Shown here: positions 26,364 to 35,127 of the stretch, one piece after another
Layout: every line of letters begins with the position of its first letter
Position numbering within the stretch: the first letter of the stretch is position 1
From: Myxococcus eversor
GTDB lineage: Bacteria; Myxococcota; Myxococcia; Myxococcales; Myxococcaceae
NCBI RefSeq assembly: GCF_010894455.1
Contig: NZ_JAAIXY010000008.1
Coordinates: 382,447 to 440,460 of the forward strand
Reading direction: 5' to 3'
DNA length: 58,014 nucleotides
Notes under the pieces: generated by a model
What the model saw: only the letters and a program-made list of their open reading frames with translations
The model's database searches: none
Told to the model about the DNA's origin: nothing
Translations under genes and position numbers: made by a program

Positions 26364-26669
26364 GTCGCCTCATCGTCCCGAGGCCCCCTCGCGCTCCAGG
26401 GGGCCTCCTCGGGCGGCCAAGGCGTTCCCGCGTCGCCCCGCGGTCCGAGCCCGACGTGTGAAGGCAGACAGTCTCCGGCTCGCGGACTTCCCGACACGAG
26501 GGCTTCATCCCTGTCGCGGAGTCGACGCCACCGCGAAATGACCTCCCAGCCTGGTCAGGATGGTGCGCTATCACGTGCGCCCTGGCCGGGGCTCGACGTG
26601 TCTGGCTTTCGCGACGCGGAGCGCTCCGACGAGGGACTGTCCACGCGGTTGTGTCGCCGGAGGCGCGCC
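26364..26669. other. Intergenic region, no gene seen
   Basis: About 306 bases after the aminopeptidase gene. A weak GC-rich inverted repeat near its start (GAGGCCCCCT ... AGGGGGCCTC, 26379-26408) may terminate that gene. Nothing else is recognised before the ribosome-binding site of the next gene. Confidence 0.5.
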
Positions 26670-27056
26670 ATGGCACTCGATATCGCTGTCGACCCCCAGT
26701 CGCTCAAGAGCGTCCAGGATGTCATCCAGACGCTGGAGGGGACGTTCCAGGTGGACTTCATCCCCGGCGTCCTGAAGAAGCTGGAGGAGAAGCTGCTCGT
26801 GGAGCGCGCGGCGTTCCGCGCCAACGAGCTGACGCAGCGCTACGAGCTGGACCTCTACTTCGGACTGAAGGCCCCCGAGGTGGAGGACTCGCGGGAGCAG
26901 TTCCTGAAGGTGGGGATGAGCATCACCATCCAGCCGGAGGTGGTCTCGCGGGGGCGCAGGCCCGCGCGGTATGACGGCACGCTGGAGGTCCCGCTCACTG
27001 GCGAGGCCGTTACCCACGTGCCGTTCGCGCTCTACCTGAAGAGGAGCCTCCGGTAG
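26670..27056 (+). CDS. Hypothetical cytosolic protein
   Basis: 128 residues from ATG 26670, with GGAGG upstream. The sequence has a helical N-terminal half (SLKSVQDVIQTLEG, FIPGVLKKLEEKLLVERAAF) and a beta-rich C-terminal half (MSITIQPEVVSRGRRP, VPFALYLKRSLR). No signal, membrane segment or known motif. Confidence 0.55.
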   Translation: MALDIAVDPQSLKSVQDVIQTLEGTFQVDFIPGVLKKLEEKLLVERAAFRANELTQRYELDLYFGLKAPEVEDSREQFLKVGMSITIQPEVVSRGRRPARYDGTLEVPLTGEAVTHVPFALYLKRSLR

Positions 27057-27211
27057 CACTTTCGCTGTTCGCATCGCAACAGCAACCCTCCTGCCAGGGT
27101 GATTGTGAATTGGGTGCCACGCGGTGACAGTGCGCGTGGGCCCGTCGTGGTGTGGCTTCGCGTCATTCATGGGGCCCGTGAATCCCTTCAGTCTTGAAAG
27201 GAATCGTTCCC

Positions 27212-27445
27212 ATGAAGAGCTGGGTGACGTTGTGCCTTGTCTGTGTCGCGTCCGGCGCCCTCGCCTCGGACAAGACTCCGCCCGCCAAGACGCCTCCTCC
27301 CACCGCCGCGAAGCCGGCGCCGGAGGCCAAGTCCGCTGCGCCCAAGACGCTCACCATCGAGGAGGACAAGTCCGCGAAGCAGGAGCCGAAGAACAAGAAG
27401 GTGGACACGAAGGCCACCGAGACCGCCAGCAAGCCGCTGCTGTAG
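27212..27445 (+). CDS. Small secreted Lys/Pro-rich protein
   Basis: 77 residues. The signal MKSWVTLCLVCVASGALASD is cleaved after ALA-S or nearby; GAAAGGA precedes ATG 27212. The mature part is Lys/Pro/Ala/Thr-rich and has no fold-forming core. Followed 31 nt later by another small secreted protein, so the two may share a transcript. Confidence 0.6.
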   Translation: MKSWVTLCLVCVASGALASDKTPPAKTPPPTAAKPAPEAKSAAPKTLTIEEDKSAKQEPKNKKVDTKATETASKPLL

Positions 27446-27476
27446 CCCTGACTCGAAATACGCGAGAGGCGAATCC

Positions 27477-27854
27477 ATGAAGAAGATGATGGCGGGATTG
27501 TGTCTGGTCTGGCTGTGTCTGTCTCAGGGAACGGCGCAGGGTGCCGAGGATTGCATCAAGACGATGAACCAGGGCTCGGCCACGGTGAAGCTCGGATTGT
27601 ATGAGCAGAGCTGTATGTCGATGTCCTGGAGCGGGGGGGTGATTACGTCGGACGTCACCTACAACTGCTGTGGTCCCAGCGCGACCATCCGCATCAACGC
27701 GAATGACTGGGAGAAGCTGCGCACTGGAGGCAAGCTGGACGGCTTCCGCTACCAGAAGGCCGATATCGGGAGCAATGGCTCGTACACGCTCTACTTCCGG
27801 AAGGTGGTCGGGACGGAAATCACGAACATCGCTCCCGAGGACTTCTTCAAGTAG
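27477..27854 (+). CDS. Small secreted protein, unknown function
   Basis: 125 residues starting MKKMMAGLCLVWLCLSQG, with cleavage near AQGAED. The mature domain has Cys residues (EDCIKTM, EQSCMSM, TYNCCGPS) likely paired in disulfides and ends IAPEDFFK. GAGAGG precedes ATG 27477. No family recognised. Confidence 0.6.
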   Translation: MKKMMAGLCLVWLCLSQGTAQGAEDCIKTMNQGSATVKLGLYEQSCMSMSWSGGVITSDVTYNCCGPSATIRINANDWEKLRTGGKLDGFRYQKADIGSNGSYTLYFRKVVGTEITNIAPEDFFK

Positions 27855-27922
27855 CCGCAAACCCGTGTCCATGGGAGGAGGGCGCGTGCCTTCCTCCCGT
27901 GGCCTGCCGCGCGCGAGGCGTC

Positions 27923-28885
27923 GTGGACACCCACTTCCTGCATGGCTTCAGTCCCTTCCTGTTCCGCTTCTCCGACACGCTCTCCCTTCGCTGGACGGGA
28001 GCGGCGTACCTGGTGGGCTTCCTGCTCGTGTTCGCGGTGCTCCGGCGCCAGGCCGCGCGAGGTGAAGGGCCCTTCGAGAGACAGGAGGTGTCCGGGTTCG
28101 TGCTCCACGCGGGCCTGCTCGGGGTGATGCTGGGCGGGCGGCTGGGGTACGTGCTCCTGCACCAGTGGGACGACTTCTCCCGGGACGGCTCCGTCTTCTT
28201 CCAGTTCAAACAGGGCGGCGCGTCGGTGCTCGGGGCCGTGCTGGGGGTGCTGGCCTTCACGGTGTACTTCGCGCGTCAGCAGCGACGCTCGTGGCTCCAG
28301 GTGACGGATGCGCTGGCGGTGCTCGCGCCGCTGGGCTTCCTGCTGGGAGCGCTCGCGGGGTTCATGGAGGGGGCGCCGGTGGGACAAATCACCTCCGTGC
28401 CCTGGGCCGTCCGCTTTCCCGCCGAGGTGGGGCTGCCCGACTTCCAGCCCGTCGCGACGCCGTCGTTCGACGTGTCCACGCTGGCGTATGCACCCGGGCA
28501 CGAGGTGGCGGGGCTGGCGCGCGCGGATGCGTCCCTCCTCACGGAACTGCACCGCATCCTCCCGGCGCGGCATCCGGTGCTGCTCTACCAGGCCTTGCTG
28601 GAGGGACTGCTGTTGGGGAGTGTCCTCATGGGCGTGCGCGCGCTGTGGCGCTCGCGGCCCGTGGGAGCGTTGACCGGGCTGTTCTTCACGCTGCACGGAG
28701 GACTGGCGCTGGCGAGTCTCCCGTTCCGCGCGCCCCAGCCGAACGTGTCCTTCGTCGCCGGGTTCGAGCAAGGCGCGTTGTTTCCCGTGGTGCTGCTGGT
28801 CGTGGGCGCGGCCGTCCTCCTGAGCGTTCTGGGTCAGCGTGCGGCTGGAGTGGCTGTACCCGTCCCCGTGAAGCAGGAGGGGTGA
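27923..28885 (+). CDS. Lgt-like prolipoprotein diacylglyceryl transferase paralogue
   Basis: About 320 residues with seven hydrophobic segments. The start HGFSPFLFRFSDTLSLRWTG and the loop GGRLGYVLLHQWDDFSRDG match Lgt, which transfers diacylglycerol to the lipobox Cys. The most conserved Lgt motif (R-x-x-N-F-x-N-x-E, after the fourth segment) is absent: the equivalent stretch reads LGALAGFMEGAPVGQ. The C-terminal QPNVSFVAGFEQG also departs from the usual G-Q-x-x-S pattern. GTG 27923 is chosen for its GAGG and for family length. It may be inactive or have a changed substrate. Confidence 0.75.
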   Translation: MDTHFLHGFSPFLFRFSDTLSLRWTGAAYLVGFLLVFAVLRRQAARGEGPFERQEVSGFVLHAGLLGVMLGGRLGYVLLHQWDDFSRDGSVFFQFKQGGASVLGAVLGVLAFTVYFARQQRRSWLQVTDALAVLAPLGFLLGALAGFMEGAPVGQITSVPWAVRFPAEVGLPDFQPVATPSFDVSTLAYAPGHEVAGLARADASLLTELHRILPARHPVLLYQALLEGLLLGSVLMGVRALWRSRPVGALTGLFFTLHGGLALASLPFRAPQPNVSFVAGFEQGALFPVVLLVVGAAVLLSVLGQRAAGVAVPVPVKQEG

Positions 28886-28889
28886 GGGC

Positions 28890-29219
28890 TCACGGGGGAC
28901 AGGGGCGCTGGCCGTCTTTCGCGAGGCGGAAGCGCGCGGGCCGCAGGGCCTGCACCACGACGTGGCCTGCCTGCTCCAGGCGCAGGGTGGCTCCTGGCTC
29001 CAGGACATGGTCCCTCGAGTCCTGCTCGAAGGTGAGCCAGAGCCGGCCCTCGGTGCAGGTGAGCGACAGGCCCTCGCTTGCTTGCAGGCGCCGGCTCCAG
29101 AGCGCTCCCTGGAACAGGCTGATGCAGCCAGCCTCCGCCTCCGGGTGGGCTTCCGGCTTCAGGTGATTCCACAGCGTGCTCCACCAGCCCCGCCCCGACA
29201 GAGCGAACATCGACTCCAT
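28890..29219 (-). CDS. DUF2917 domain protein
   Basis: 109 residues. LSLTCTEGRLWLTFEQDSRDHVLEPGATLRL and HVVVQALRPARFRL form the short beta-rich, cupin-like DUF2917 domain. It is divergent from a MocR-type regulator around a 13-bp inverted repeat, so that regulator probably controls it. Function unknown. Confidence 0.82.
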   Translation of the reverse strand: MESMFALSGRGWWSTLWNHLKPEAHPEAEAGCISLFQGALWSRRLQASEGLSLTCTEGRLWLTFEQDSRDHVLEPGATLRLEQAGHVVVQALRPARFRLAKDGQRPCPP

Positions 29220-29295
29220 GGCTCCATGACCTCCTCGTGAGAGGCAACATGCGCCTCGCCACGGGAACAGAACAGATGCAGCCGATTGTCATTGT

Positions 29296-29332
29296 GACCG
29301 GTACAGTTCCGAGGTGGGAAACTGTACCGGTC
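29296..29332. promoter_or_regulatory. Perfect 13-bp inverted repeat, candidate MocR operator
   Basis: GACCGGTACAGTT (29296-29308) and AACTGTACCGGTC (29320-29332) are exact inverted complements with an 11-nt spacer. They lie between the divergent DUF2917 and MocR genes. The core CCGGTACAGTT resembles sites reported upstream of other MocR-type genes. Confidence 0.65.
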
Positions 29333-29417
29333 CGGCATGAGGGCAGGTGTATCTGGTCGACGGGCGGAGGGAACGCTACCGATACGGGTCGCGGGTCGGC
29401 ATCTCGACGGAGGTGGC

Positions 29418-30854
29418 ATGGGCGCGCTGGCACACAAACCGAAGTTGTACGAGCAGGTGGCCGAGCGACTGGAGGAAGCCATCGCCGCGGGGACGCTGCG
29501 CGCCGGGGACAGGCTGCCCTCGGTGCGCCAGCTCAGCCTGCGCGAGCGGGTGAGCATCTCCACGGTGCTGCAGGCGTACCTCCATCTGGAATCGGTGGGG
29601 CTCATCGAGACGCGGCCCCAGTCGGGCCACTACGTGCGTCGTCGCGAGCGACCTCGCCTGGCGGAGCCGCGGGTGTCCCGGCCCGCGACGAGCGCCACGC
29701 CCGTCACCGTCAGCGGGCTGGTGTCTCGCGTCTACCAGGCGATGAGGGACCCGCGCACGGTGCAGCTCGGTGGCGCGTGGCCCGCGCCAGAGCTGCTGCC
29801 CACGCGGCGACTGTACCGGGAGCTGAACGCGCTCACCCGGGAGGCGGGTGACGTGGGGGTGCTGTACGACGTTCCACCCGGGTGTCCGGAGCTGCGGCAA
29901 CAGCTGGCGCGGCGCTCACTGGACTGGGGCGGGGCGCTGGCGCCCGAGGACTTCATCATCACCTGTGGCGCGGCGGAGGCGATTCACCTGTGCCTGCTCG
30001 CGGTGGCGCGCACGGGGGACACCATCGCGATTGAGTCCCCGGCGTACTACGGCACGTTGCAGGCCATCGAGTCGCTGGGGCTGAAGGCGCTGGAGATTCC
30101 GTGCTCGCCGCGACATGGGATGGAGCTGGATGCGTTGGAGGCCGCGCTGGAGCGGCGGCGCGTGGCGGCGGTGCTGGTGGTGCCGAGCTTCAGCAACCCG
30201 GTGGGCAGTTGCATGCCCGAGACGCGGCGTCGTCGGTTGGTGGCGATGCTGGAGGCGCGGGGTGTTCCGCTCATCGAGGACGACCTGTATGGCGACTTGC
30301 ACTTCGAAGCGGAGCGCCCGCGCACGTGCAAGTCCTTCGATACGTCTGGGAACGTGATGCTGTGTGGCTCGTTCTCGAAGACGCTCGCGCCGGGGTTCCG
30401 CGTGGGCTACGTGGCGCCGGGACGGTTCCGTGAGCGGGTGGAGCTGCTCAAGTTCTCGCACACGATTGCCACGGCGTCGCTGCCGCCGCTCGCGATTGCG
30501 CGGTTCTTGGAAGAGGGCGGGTATGACCGGCATCTGCGCGCGCTGCGCCGCCATCTCATGTCCCAGGTGGAGAGCATGGCCGGGGGCGTGGCGGAGTTCT
30601 TCCCGGAGGGGACGCGGGTGGCGCGGCCGTCGGGTGGCTCGCTCTTGTGGGTAGAGCTGCCGCCGAAGGTGGACTCGCTGGAGCTGCATGCGCGCGCCAT
30701 CGAAGCGGGCATCAGCATCGCGCCCGGACCCATCTTCTCCGCGCGGCCGGACTCGTATCGGAACTTCATCCGACTGAGCTGTGGTCAGCCGTGGACGCCG
30801 CGCATCGAGGCGGCGGTGTCCACGTTGGGGCGCCTGGCGCGCGGCCTCGCGTGA
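29418..30854 (+). CDS. MocR-type regulator: GntR winged helix fused to aminotransferase domain
   Basis: 478 residues. The N-terminal GntR HTH (KLYEQVAERLEEAIAAG, GDRLPSVRQLSLRERVSIST) is followed by a fold-type I PLP domain: FIITCGAAEAIHLCLLAV, VPSFSNPVG, LIEDDLYGDLHF, and CGSFSKTLAPGFRVGY with the PLP lysine. Such proteins use bound PLP-amine adducts as signals and regulate neighbouring genes. GGAGG precedes ATG 29418. The target here is probably the divergent DUF2917 gene and itself. Confidence 0.93.
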   Translation: MGALAHKPKLYEQVAERLEEAIAAGTLRAGDRLPSVRQLSLRERVSISTVLQAYLHLESVGLIETRPQSGHYVRRRERPRLAEPRVSRPATSATPVTVSGLVSRVYQAMRDPRTVQLGGAWPAPELLPTRRLYRELNALTREAGDVGVLYDVPPGCPELRQQLARRSLDWGGALAPEDFIITCGAAEAIHLCLLAVARTGDTIAIESPAYYGTLQAIESLGLKALEIPCSPRHGMELDALEAALERRRVAAVLVVPSFSNPVGSCMPETRRRRLVAMLEARGVPLIEDDLYGDLHFEAERPRTCKSFDTSGNVMLCGSFSKTLAPGFRVGYVAPGRFRERVELLKFSHTIATASLPPLAIARFLEEGGYDRHLRALRRHLMSQVESMAGGVAEFFPEGTRVARPSGGSLLWVELPPKVDSLELHARAIEAGISIAPGPIFSARPDSYRNFIRLSCGQPWTPRIEAAVSTLGRLARGLA

Positions 30855-30862
30855 CGGGGCTT

Positions 30863-31552
30863 TTAGCGCGCGAAGAGGAGGCCCACGCCCTGGCGGGACG
30901 CCTTGTCCAGGGCGTGCGTGGCCGCGTCGAGCGCGCGGGCCGGGTCTCCGCGTCGCGCGAGGGTCAGCTTTCGCTGAAGCCACGAGCGGATGCGGGCGGA
31001 GCGGAGGTGGGGCTTGTAGTCGGGAGCGCCGTCGAGGTGCTCGCGCAGTCCCTCGCGAAGCTGGCGGACCTCGGAGCCTGTCCAGTAGCCGAGGGCCGGG
31101 TACGCGCGCTTCAGGCCCGTGCTCGTGGGGACGTCCTGTCCGGGCATGCGGCCGACGACGGTGAAGCGCCAGAGTCGCTGGATGGGCTCCGCGCAGGATG
31201 AGCCGACGACGGCCTCCGCCGCCTGGAGGTCGTACTCGCTGGGATGCAGCTGCGTGGCCAGCTCCAGGGGTTCCCCTCGCGCGTCCTTGCCCAGGTGGAC
31301 CAACTCGTCCGCGAGCACGTCGAGCAGGTCCCAGACTCCGTCCTCGAGCTGCTCGGGGAGCCGGGTGAGGGTGTCCGCGCCGTGCCGGGACAGGTGGTCC
31401 ATCAGCTCCAGGAGCAGGACCTCGTCATCGTCCTCCTCCGGGTCCTCCAGGCCCTCGGCCACGGTGGCGCGCATGGCCGCGAGGCGCGCGCGGGTCAGGA
31501 CGCCGGCGAGTCCCTCGGAGGGAATCAGGAAGAAGGAGACAGGGGTACTCAT
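30863..31552 (-). CDS. Hypothetical protein, 229 residues
   Basis: No signal peptide or membrane segment. The sequence opens VSFFLIPSEGLAGVL, has an acidic run (EDPEEDDDEVLLLELMDHL), then WRFTVVGRMPGQDVPTSTG and a basic C-terminus. This resembles cytosolic DUF1877-like or DUF7691-like proteins only loosely, so I leave it unnamed. It converges on the MocR gene with an 8-nt gap. Confidence 0.55.
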   Translation of the reverse strand: MSTPVSFFLIPSEGLAGVLTRARLAAMRATVAEGLEDPEEDDDEVLLLELMDHLSRHGADTLTRLPEQLEDGVWDLLDVLADELVHLGKDARGEPLELATQLHPSEYDLQAAEAVVGSSCAEPIQRLWRFTVVGRMPGQDVPTSTGLKRAYPALGYWTGSEVRQLREGLREHLDGAPDYKPHLRSARIRSWLQRKLTLARRGDPARALDAATHALDKASRQGVGLLFAR

Positions 31553-31749
31553 GGGGCCCCTGTGTACACCGAGGCGCGGCGGACCGCGCGGGTTCAGTCA
31601 AACCAGACGGTCGGCGTTACACCACCTGGAGTCATTCCTGCCTCGGGTCTGTGTTGGGGGGGGCGTGTGAGGAATAGGTCCTGCCGCTCATTCATGTCAT
31701 TCTTTGGACCGAAGTCCCTCTCGGACTTGCCTCGCGAAAGGTGCGGTTC

Positions 31750-32715
31750 ATGTTCAGGCGCTACAAGTCTTTTTCGGCAGTCATTGCCTTCGCCACGGTC
31801 CTCTCCGTGGGCTGTGGCCCCATGGATGCGGAGCAGCCCGTTGATGTACCTGGTACCGGTGAGCAGTCGCTCGGCGCGGCGCTCTTCTACCATGACTTCC
31901 GCGGCGACAGCGGCGGCTCGAATAGCCAGTGCAACGGGGGAACCATTGTCTCCGAAGGCAAGTCATTGGGAGAGTGGACGACCCGGGTGGGCCTTGATAC
32001 GGATGGACGTTCCGGCGGCTGTGCGCAGAAGCTGGGTATCAGCGACCCGCACGGCGAGCTTTCCGGGTTGGTGATTTCGGTCGACTTCCGTGGCGAGGAC
32101 GGCTTCACGGGCGGCGGGCAGTGCGACAACCCGGGTCTGCGTTCAATCCCGGTGACCACCGGTCTGGCGTGGACGAGCGCCTGGGGAATCGACACCGACC
32201 AGCGGACCGGTGGGTGTGTCCAGTCGTTCAGCCTCGCCGGGCGCGGCGATGTCGCCCTTGATGTGAAGTTCGAGGATGAGAACTTCAACGGGCAGTGCGG
32301 GAACGCGGGGCTGCACACGATTACGTCGACCCGCTCCGCGTCCATCATCATGAACATGGATGACCGACGCGGAGGCTGCTTGCAGAGCTTCCGGCTGCGG
32401 AAGATGGTCTGCGGCGACAACGTCTGTGAATTCGGTGAGTCGTGCGAGGCGGACTGCGTCCGTTGTGGCGACGGCATCTGCAATGGCACCGAGACGGAGT
32501 CCACCTGTCCCGGCGACTGCGCCCCTCCCCCCACCGGCACCTGCGGCGACACCCTCTGCGAGTTCCCGGAGGATCCGTTCAGTTGCCCCATGGACTGCGT
32601 CCCCACCACCGGCTACTGCGGTGACAACATCTGCGACTTCCCGGAGAGCCAGTTCAATTGCCCCGTGGACTGCGGTCTGGTCACCTGCCTCCTGCCGCCC
32701 ACGAGCTGCCCCTGA
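31750..32715 (+). CDS. Modular Cys-rich lipoprotein
   Basis: 321 residues. The signal ends at TVLSVGCGPMD, a lipobox. Three repeats of about 45 residues share the pattern D-x-D-x-R-x-GGC-x-Q-x-(F/L): LDTDGRSGGCAQKLGI, IDTDQRTGGCVQSFSL, MNMDDRRGGCLQSFRL. Four short modules then follow the pattern C-G-D-x-x-C ... C-x-x-D-C, such as CGDGICNGTETESTCPGDC. Both module types look extracellular and disulfide- or metal-stabilised. GAAAGG precedes ATG 31750. Function unknown. Confidence 0.72.
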   Translation: MFRRYKSFSAVIAFATVLSVGCGPMDAEQPVDVPGTGEQSLGAALFYHDFRGDSGGSNSQCNGGTIVSEGKSLGEWTTRVGLDTDGRSGGCAQKLGISDPHGELSGLVISVDFRGEDGFTGGGQCDNPGLRSIPVTTGLAWTSAWGIDTDQRTGGCVQSFSLAGRGDVALDVKFEDENFNGQCGNAGLHTITSTRSASIIMNMDDRRGGCLQSFRLRKMVCGDNVCEFGESCEADCVRCGDGICNGTETESTCPGDCAPPPTGTCGDTLCEFPEDPFSCPMDCVPTTGYCGDNICDFPESQFNCPVDCGLVTCLLPPTSCP

Positions 32716-32733
32716 ACGACTGAGTGCCCTTCG

Positions 32734-32760
32734 GGCCCGCGGGGGGGGGCTCCGCGGGCC
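32734..32760. terminator. GC-rich hairpin between convergent genes
   Basis: GGCCCGCGG (32734-32742) pairs with CCGCGGGCC (32752-32760) around a 9-nt loop, between the convergent Cys-rich lipoprotein gene and the next lipoprotein gene. Confidence 0.55.
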
Positions 32761-32787
32761 GTCAGGTCTACACCCGACTCACGGCGT

Positions 32788-33405
32788 TCAGCAGTTCAGG
32801 TTGATGCGGATGTAGTCCACCATCGACGAGTTCTGCATGCGGAGCTGGAGCATGTCGCCCACCGAGGTGATGGGGAGCGGCATGCACAGGAGGGCGGTGT
32901 TGCCCGGGTTCCACGTCGGCGCGAGTGCGGGCACCACGGACGTGCTGGCGATGATGGGGAAGCTGTAGGTGCCGAAGTCCGTGTCGTAGACGGTGATGGT
33001 GTCTTTCTGAGGTGCCGTCGGGAGCGCCCGGGCATGAGCGCAGAGCGTCAGCGTGCAGGACGGCGTCTGGGTGAAACAGCTCTTGAGTCCGTGCCGCAGC
33101 GTGGCCACGGTGTGGCGGTTGGACGTGGCGTCATCCAGCGTCTTGAGCTGGCTGACCGGGATGCTGTTGGCCGCGAGGAAGTTGACGAACTCGGGCATCG
33201 CCGTGGGGGCGTAGGGCAACGGGTCCGGTCCCCCGCCGAAGTTGTCGGCCGTTCCGAAGGTGACGGACATGTTCGGGGTGCAGACGGTCTGCTCGGCCTC
33301 GCCCATGGCGCCGTCATCGAGGGTGGGCTCCTCGGCGGAACCACAGGCAGTCAGGGCGAAGGGCAGCAGTCCCAGGGCAAGCAGCGAGGAAGCAGAACGG
33401 GGCAT
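32788..33405 (-). CDS. Lipoprotein, unknown function
   Basis: 205 residues. ATG 33405 has GGAGG upstream, and the N-terminus MPRSASSLLALGLLPFALTAC is a lipoprotein signal. The mature part contains FGTADNFGGGPDPLPYAP, HTVATLRHGLKSCF and a C-terminal MVDYIRINLNC. Four or more Cys suggest disulfides. Family not recognised. Confidence 0.6.
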   Translation of the reverse strand: MPRSASSLLALGLLPFALTACGSAEEPTLDDGAMGEAEQTVCTPNMSVTFGTADNFGGGPDPLPYAPTAMPEFVNFLAANSIPVSQLKTLDDATSNRHTVATLRHGLKSCFTQTPSCTLTLCAHARALPTAPQKDTITVYDTDFGTYSFPIIASTSVVPALAPTWNPGNTALLCMPLPITSVGDMLQLRMQNSSMVDYIRINLNC

Positions 33406-33599
33406 GGAGGGTCCTCCGGGTCGAGTGGGTACGGCGGCTGTGAGGCCGTGCAGGACCGTGAGGGTGCCATGGTCAGCTCGGCCCACCAGTGAAGCCTGCA
33501 ATAGCGCTGGGCATGAGTCCACGACGTGGTGCATGGGCTGCTCTTCGGTGGAGCCATGCGGCAGGATGCCGCTGTGGCCGTCATGTCCAAGGACTCCCG

Positions 33600-34730
33600 A
33601 TGAAGCGTCTTCCCGTACGTCTCGCGCTGCTCCCCCTTCTGGCCGCGCTGCTCGCGGGTGGTGCCCATGCGGCCGACCTGACAGTGACGTCGCTCACGGT
33701 CATCCCCAAGCCGGCTGCGGAACAAGCCTTTCCGCAGGAGGTCATCCAGATGCCGTTCATCACCCACGACAAGCCGGAGCTGGCCGCCAACATCAACGAC
33801 AGCCTGTTCATCGGCCGGTTCAAGGCGCTGGCGCCCGTGAAGGCGGAGCCCAAGCTGCCGGCTGACGGATTCGACCTGGCGGGACTCGCCGGTCAGACCT
33901 TCAGCGTGACTCGCAACGATGCGCGTCTGCTCACGATTCAGTTCAATGCCGAGGGCTGCGGCGCCTATTGCGAGACGTACAGTGTGTCCTACAGCTTCGA
34001 CATGCGGACGGGTCGCCAGCTCAATCCCCGGGAGTTGTTCACCCCGGCTGGGGTTCGTGCGCTGAGCCTGCGCATGCACAAGGAAAAGCAGCGCCTCTAC
34101 CGTGCGCAGGTCGCGCGACATGAAAAGGAGCTGAAGGCGTCACGCCAGAAGAAGGATGCGCACGAGACGATTGACGACCTGGAGGAGCGCATCGCGTTCA
34201 ACCGCGAGTGTCTGGCCAGCGTGGACGGCGAGAGTGACGAGGTGCGCGCCAGGACGGCTTTCAATGAGCGCTGGGAGTTCAATGCGGCGGAAGCCCGCAT
34301 GACCGCGGAGCGCTGCAGCAACCACGCGTCGCGCGCGCTCGATGACGTCAACACCGTCAGCCTGTCACTGCCGTATGACTCCCTGCGTCCGCATCTGACG
34401 GCCTACGGCAAGAGCGTGCTGCTGGGGGAAGGTCAAGCGTCGTCAGGCGATGTCTTTAGTCAGGTGCTGCGTGGTCGAATCGGCAAGCTGCCGATTGTGA
34501 TGATGCTGGAGAAGCAGGACGACAACTCGGTATCCGGCGTGTACTTCTACGAGAAGCATCGCAAGGCGATTGAGCTGGATGGCCAGGCAGAAGGCGGGAA
34601 GCTCACCTTGGAGGAACGCGATGCGGACGGCAACCCTACGGCGCGTCTGCAACTGGAGGCTGGCAAGAACCTCCTGCGCGGTGAATGGGTGGGCAAGCAG
34701 TCCTTGCGGATGGAGCTGCGCGCGCCTTGA
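33600..34730 (+). CDS. Periplasmic protein, unknown function
   Basis: 376 residues. The signal MKRLPVRLALLPLLAALLAG is cleaved near AHAAD, and AAGGA precedes ATG 33600. The middle (FNAEGCGAYCETYSVSYSF, FDMRTGRQLNPRELF) resembles DUF3298/DUF4163-type periplasmic domains found in RsiV-like proteins, followed by a charged helix (about 195-235) and a C-terminal beta domain. I call only the layout, not the family. It converges on a YjzC-like gene. Confidence 0.6.
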   Translation: MKRLPVRLALLPLLAALLAGGAHAADLTVTSLTVIPKPAAEQAFPQEVIQMPFITHDKPELAANINDSLFIGRFKALAPVKAEPKLPADGFDLAGLAGQTFSVTRNDARLLTIQFNAEGCGAYCETYSVSYSFDMRTGRQLNPRELFTPAGVRALSLRMHKEKQRLYRAQVARHEKELKASRQKKDAHETIDDLEERIAFNRECLASVDGESDEVRARTAFNERWEFNAAEARMTAERCSNHASRALDDVNTVSLSLPYDSLRPHLTAYGKSVLLGEGQASSGDVFSQVLRGRIGKLPIVMMLEKQDDNSVSGVYFYEKHRKAIELDGQAEGGKLTLEERDADGNPTARLQLEAGKNLLRGEWVGKQSLRMELRAP

Positions 34731-34754
34731 GGCGTCCTGACGCCCGGCAACGGC

Positions 34755-34791
34755 GCTGCCCCGTCCGGCTGCGTACTCCGGGCGGGGCAGC
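34755..34791. terminator. 14-bp hairpin between convergent genes
   Basis: GCTGCCCCGTCCGG (34755-34768) pairs with CCGGGCGGGGCAGC (34778-34791), 13 of 14 positions, around a 9-nt loop. It lies between two convergent genes and probably serves both. Confidence 0.6.
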
Positions 34792-34800
34792 GGGGGCTGA

Positions 34801-35004
34801 CTACAGGACTCGAGTGAGCTTCCAGTACGCCCCTTTGTTGGTGGATCTGATGGGCGGGAAGGTCTCGTTCTCGTCGAGCGTGATGACGCGCTCTTCGCTG
34901 GTCGGAGCGGGGGTGGTCGTGTTGTCCGTGTAGCCGTCGAAGGTGTAGATGCCCCGAGTCGGGCACTTCTCGCCTGTCTTGAACCGCTGTCCCACCGTCG
35001 CCAT
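34801..35004 (-). CDS. YjzC-like small protein
   Basis: 67 residues. VGQRFKTGEKCPTRGIYTF, ERVITLDENETFPP and the final GAYWKLTRVL match the short YjzC-like family (G-Q-x-F-K-x-G-E-x-x-P start, basic Trp-containing end). AGAGGAG precedes the ATG. Role unknown. Confidence 0.72.
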   Translation of the reverse strand: MATVGQRFKTGEKCPTRGIYTFDGYTDNTTTPAPTSEERVITLDENETFPPIRSTNKGAYWKLTRVL

Positions 35005-35127
35005 GTTGGTCTCCTCTTCCGTCCTTGTGGGACGGGTTGTCGTGCCGGCTGGCACGGCGTGAGACTTTGGAGATGTGGACAGACCCAAGCCATACCTCCC
35101 CAGAGGGAGAGAGGCTCATGGGGCCTG

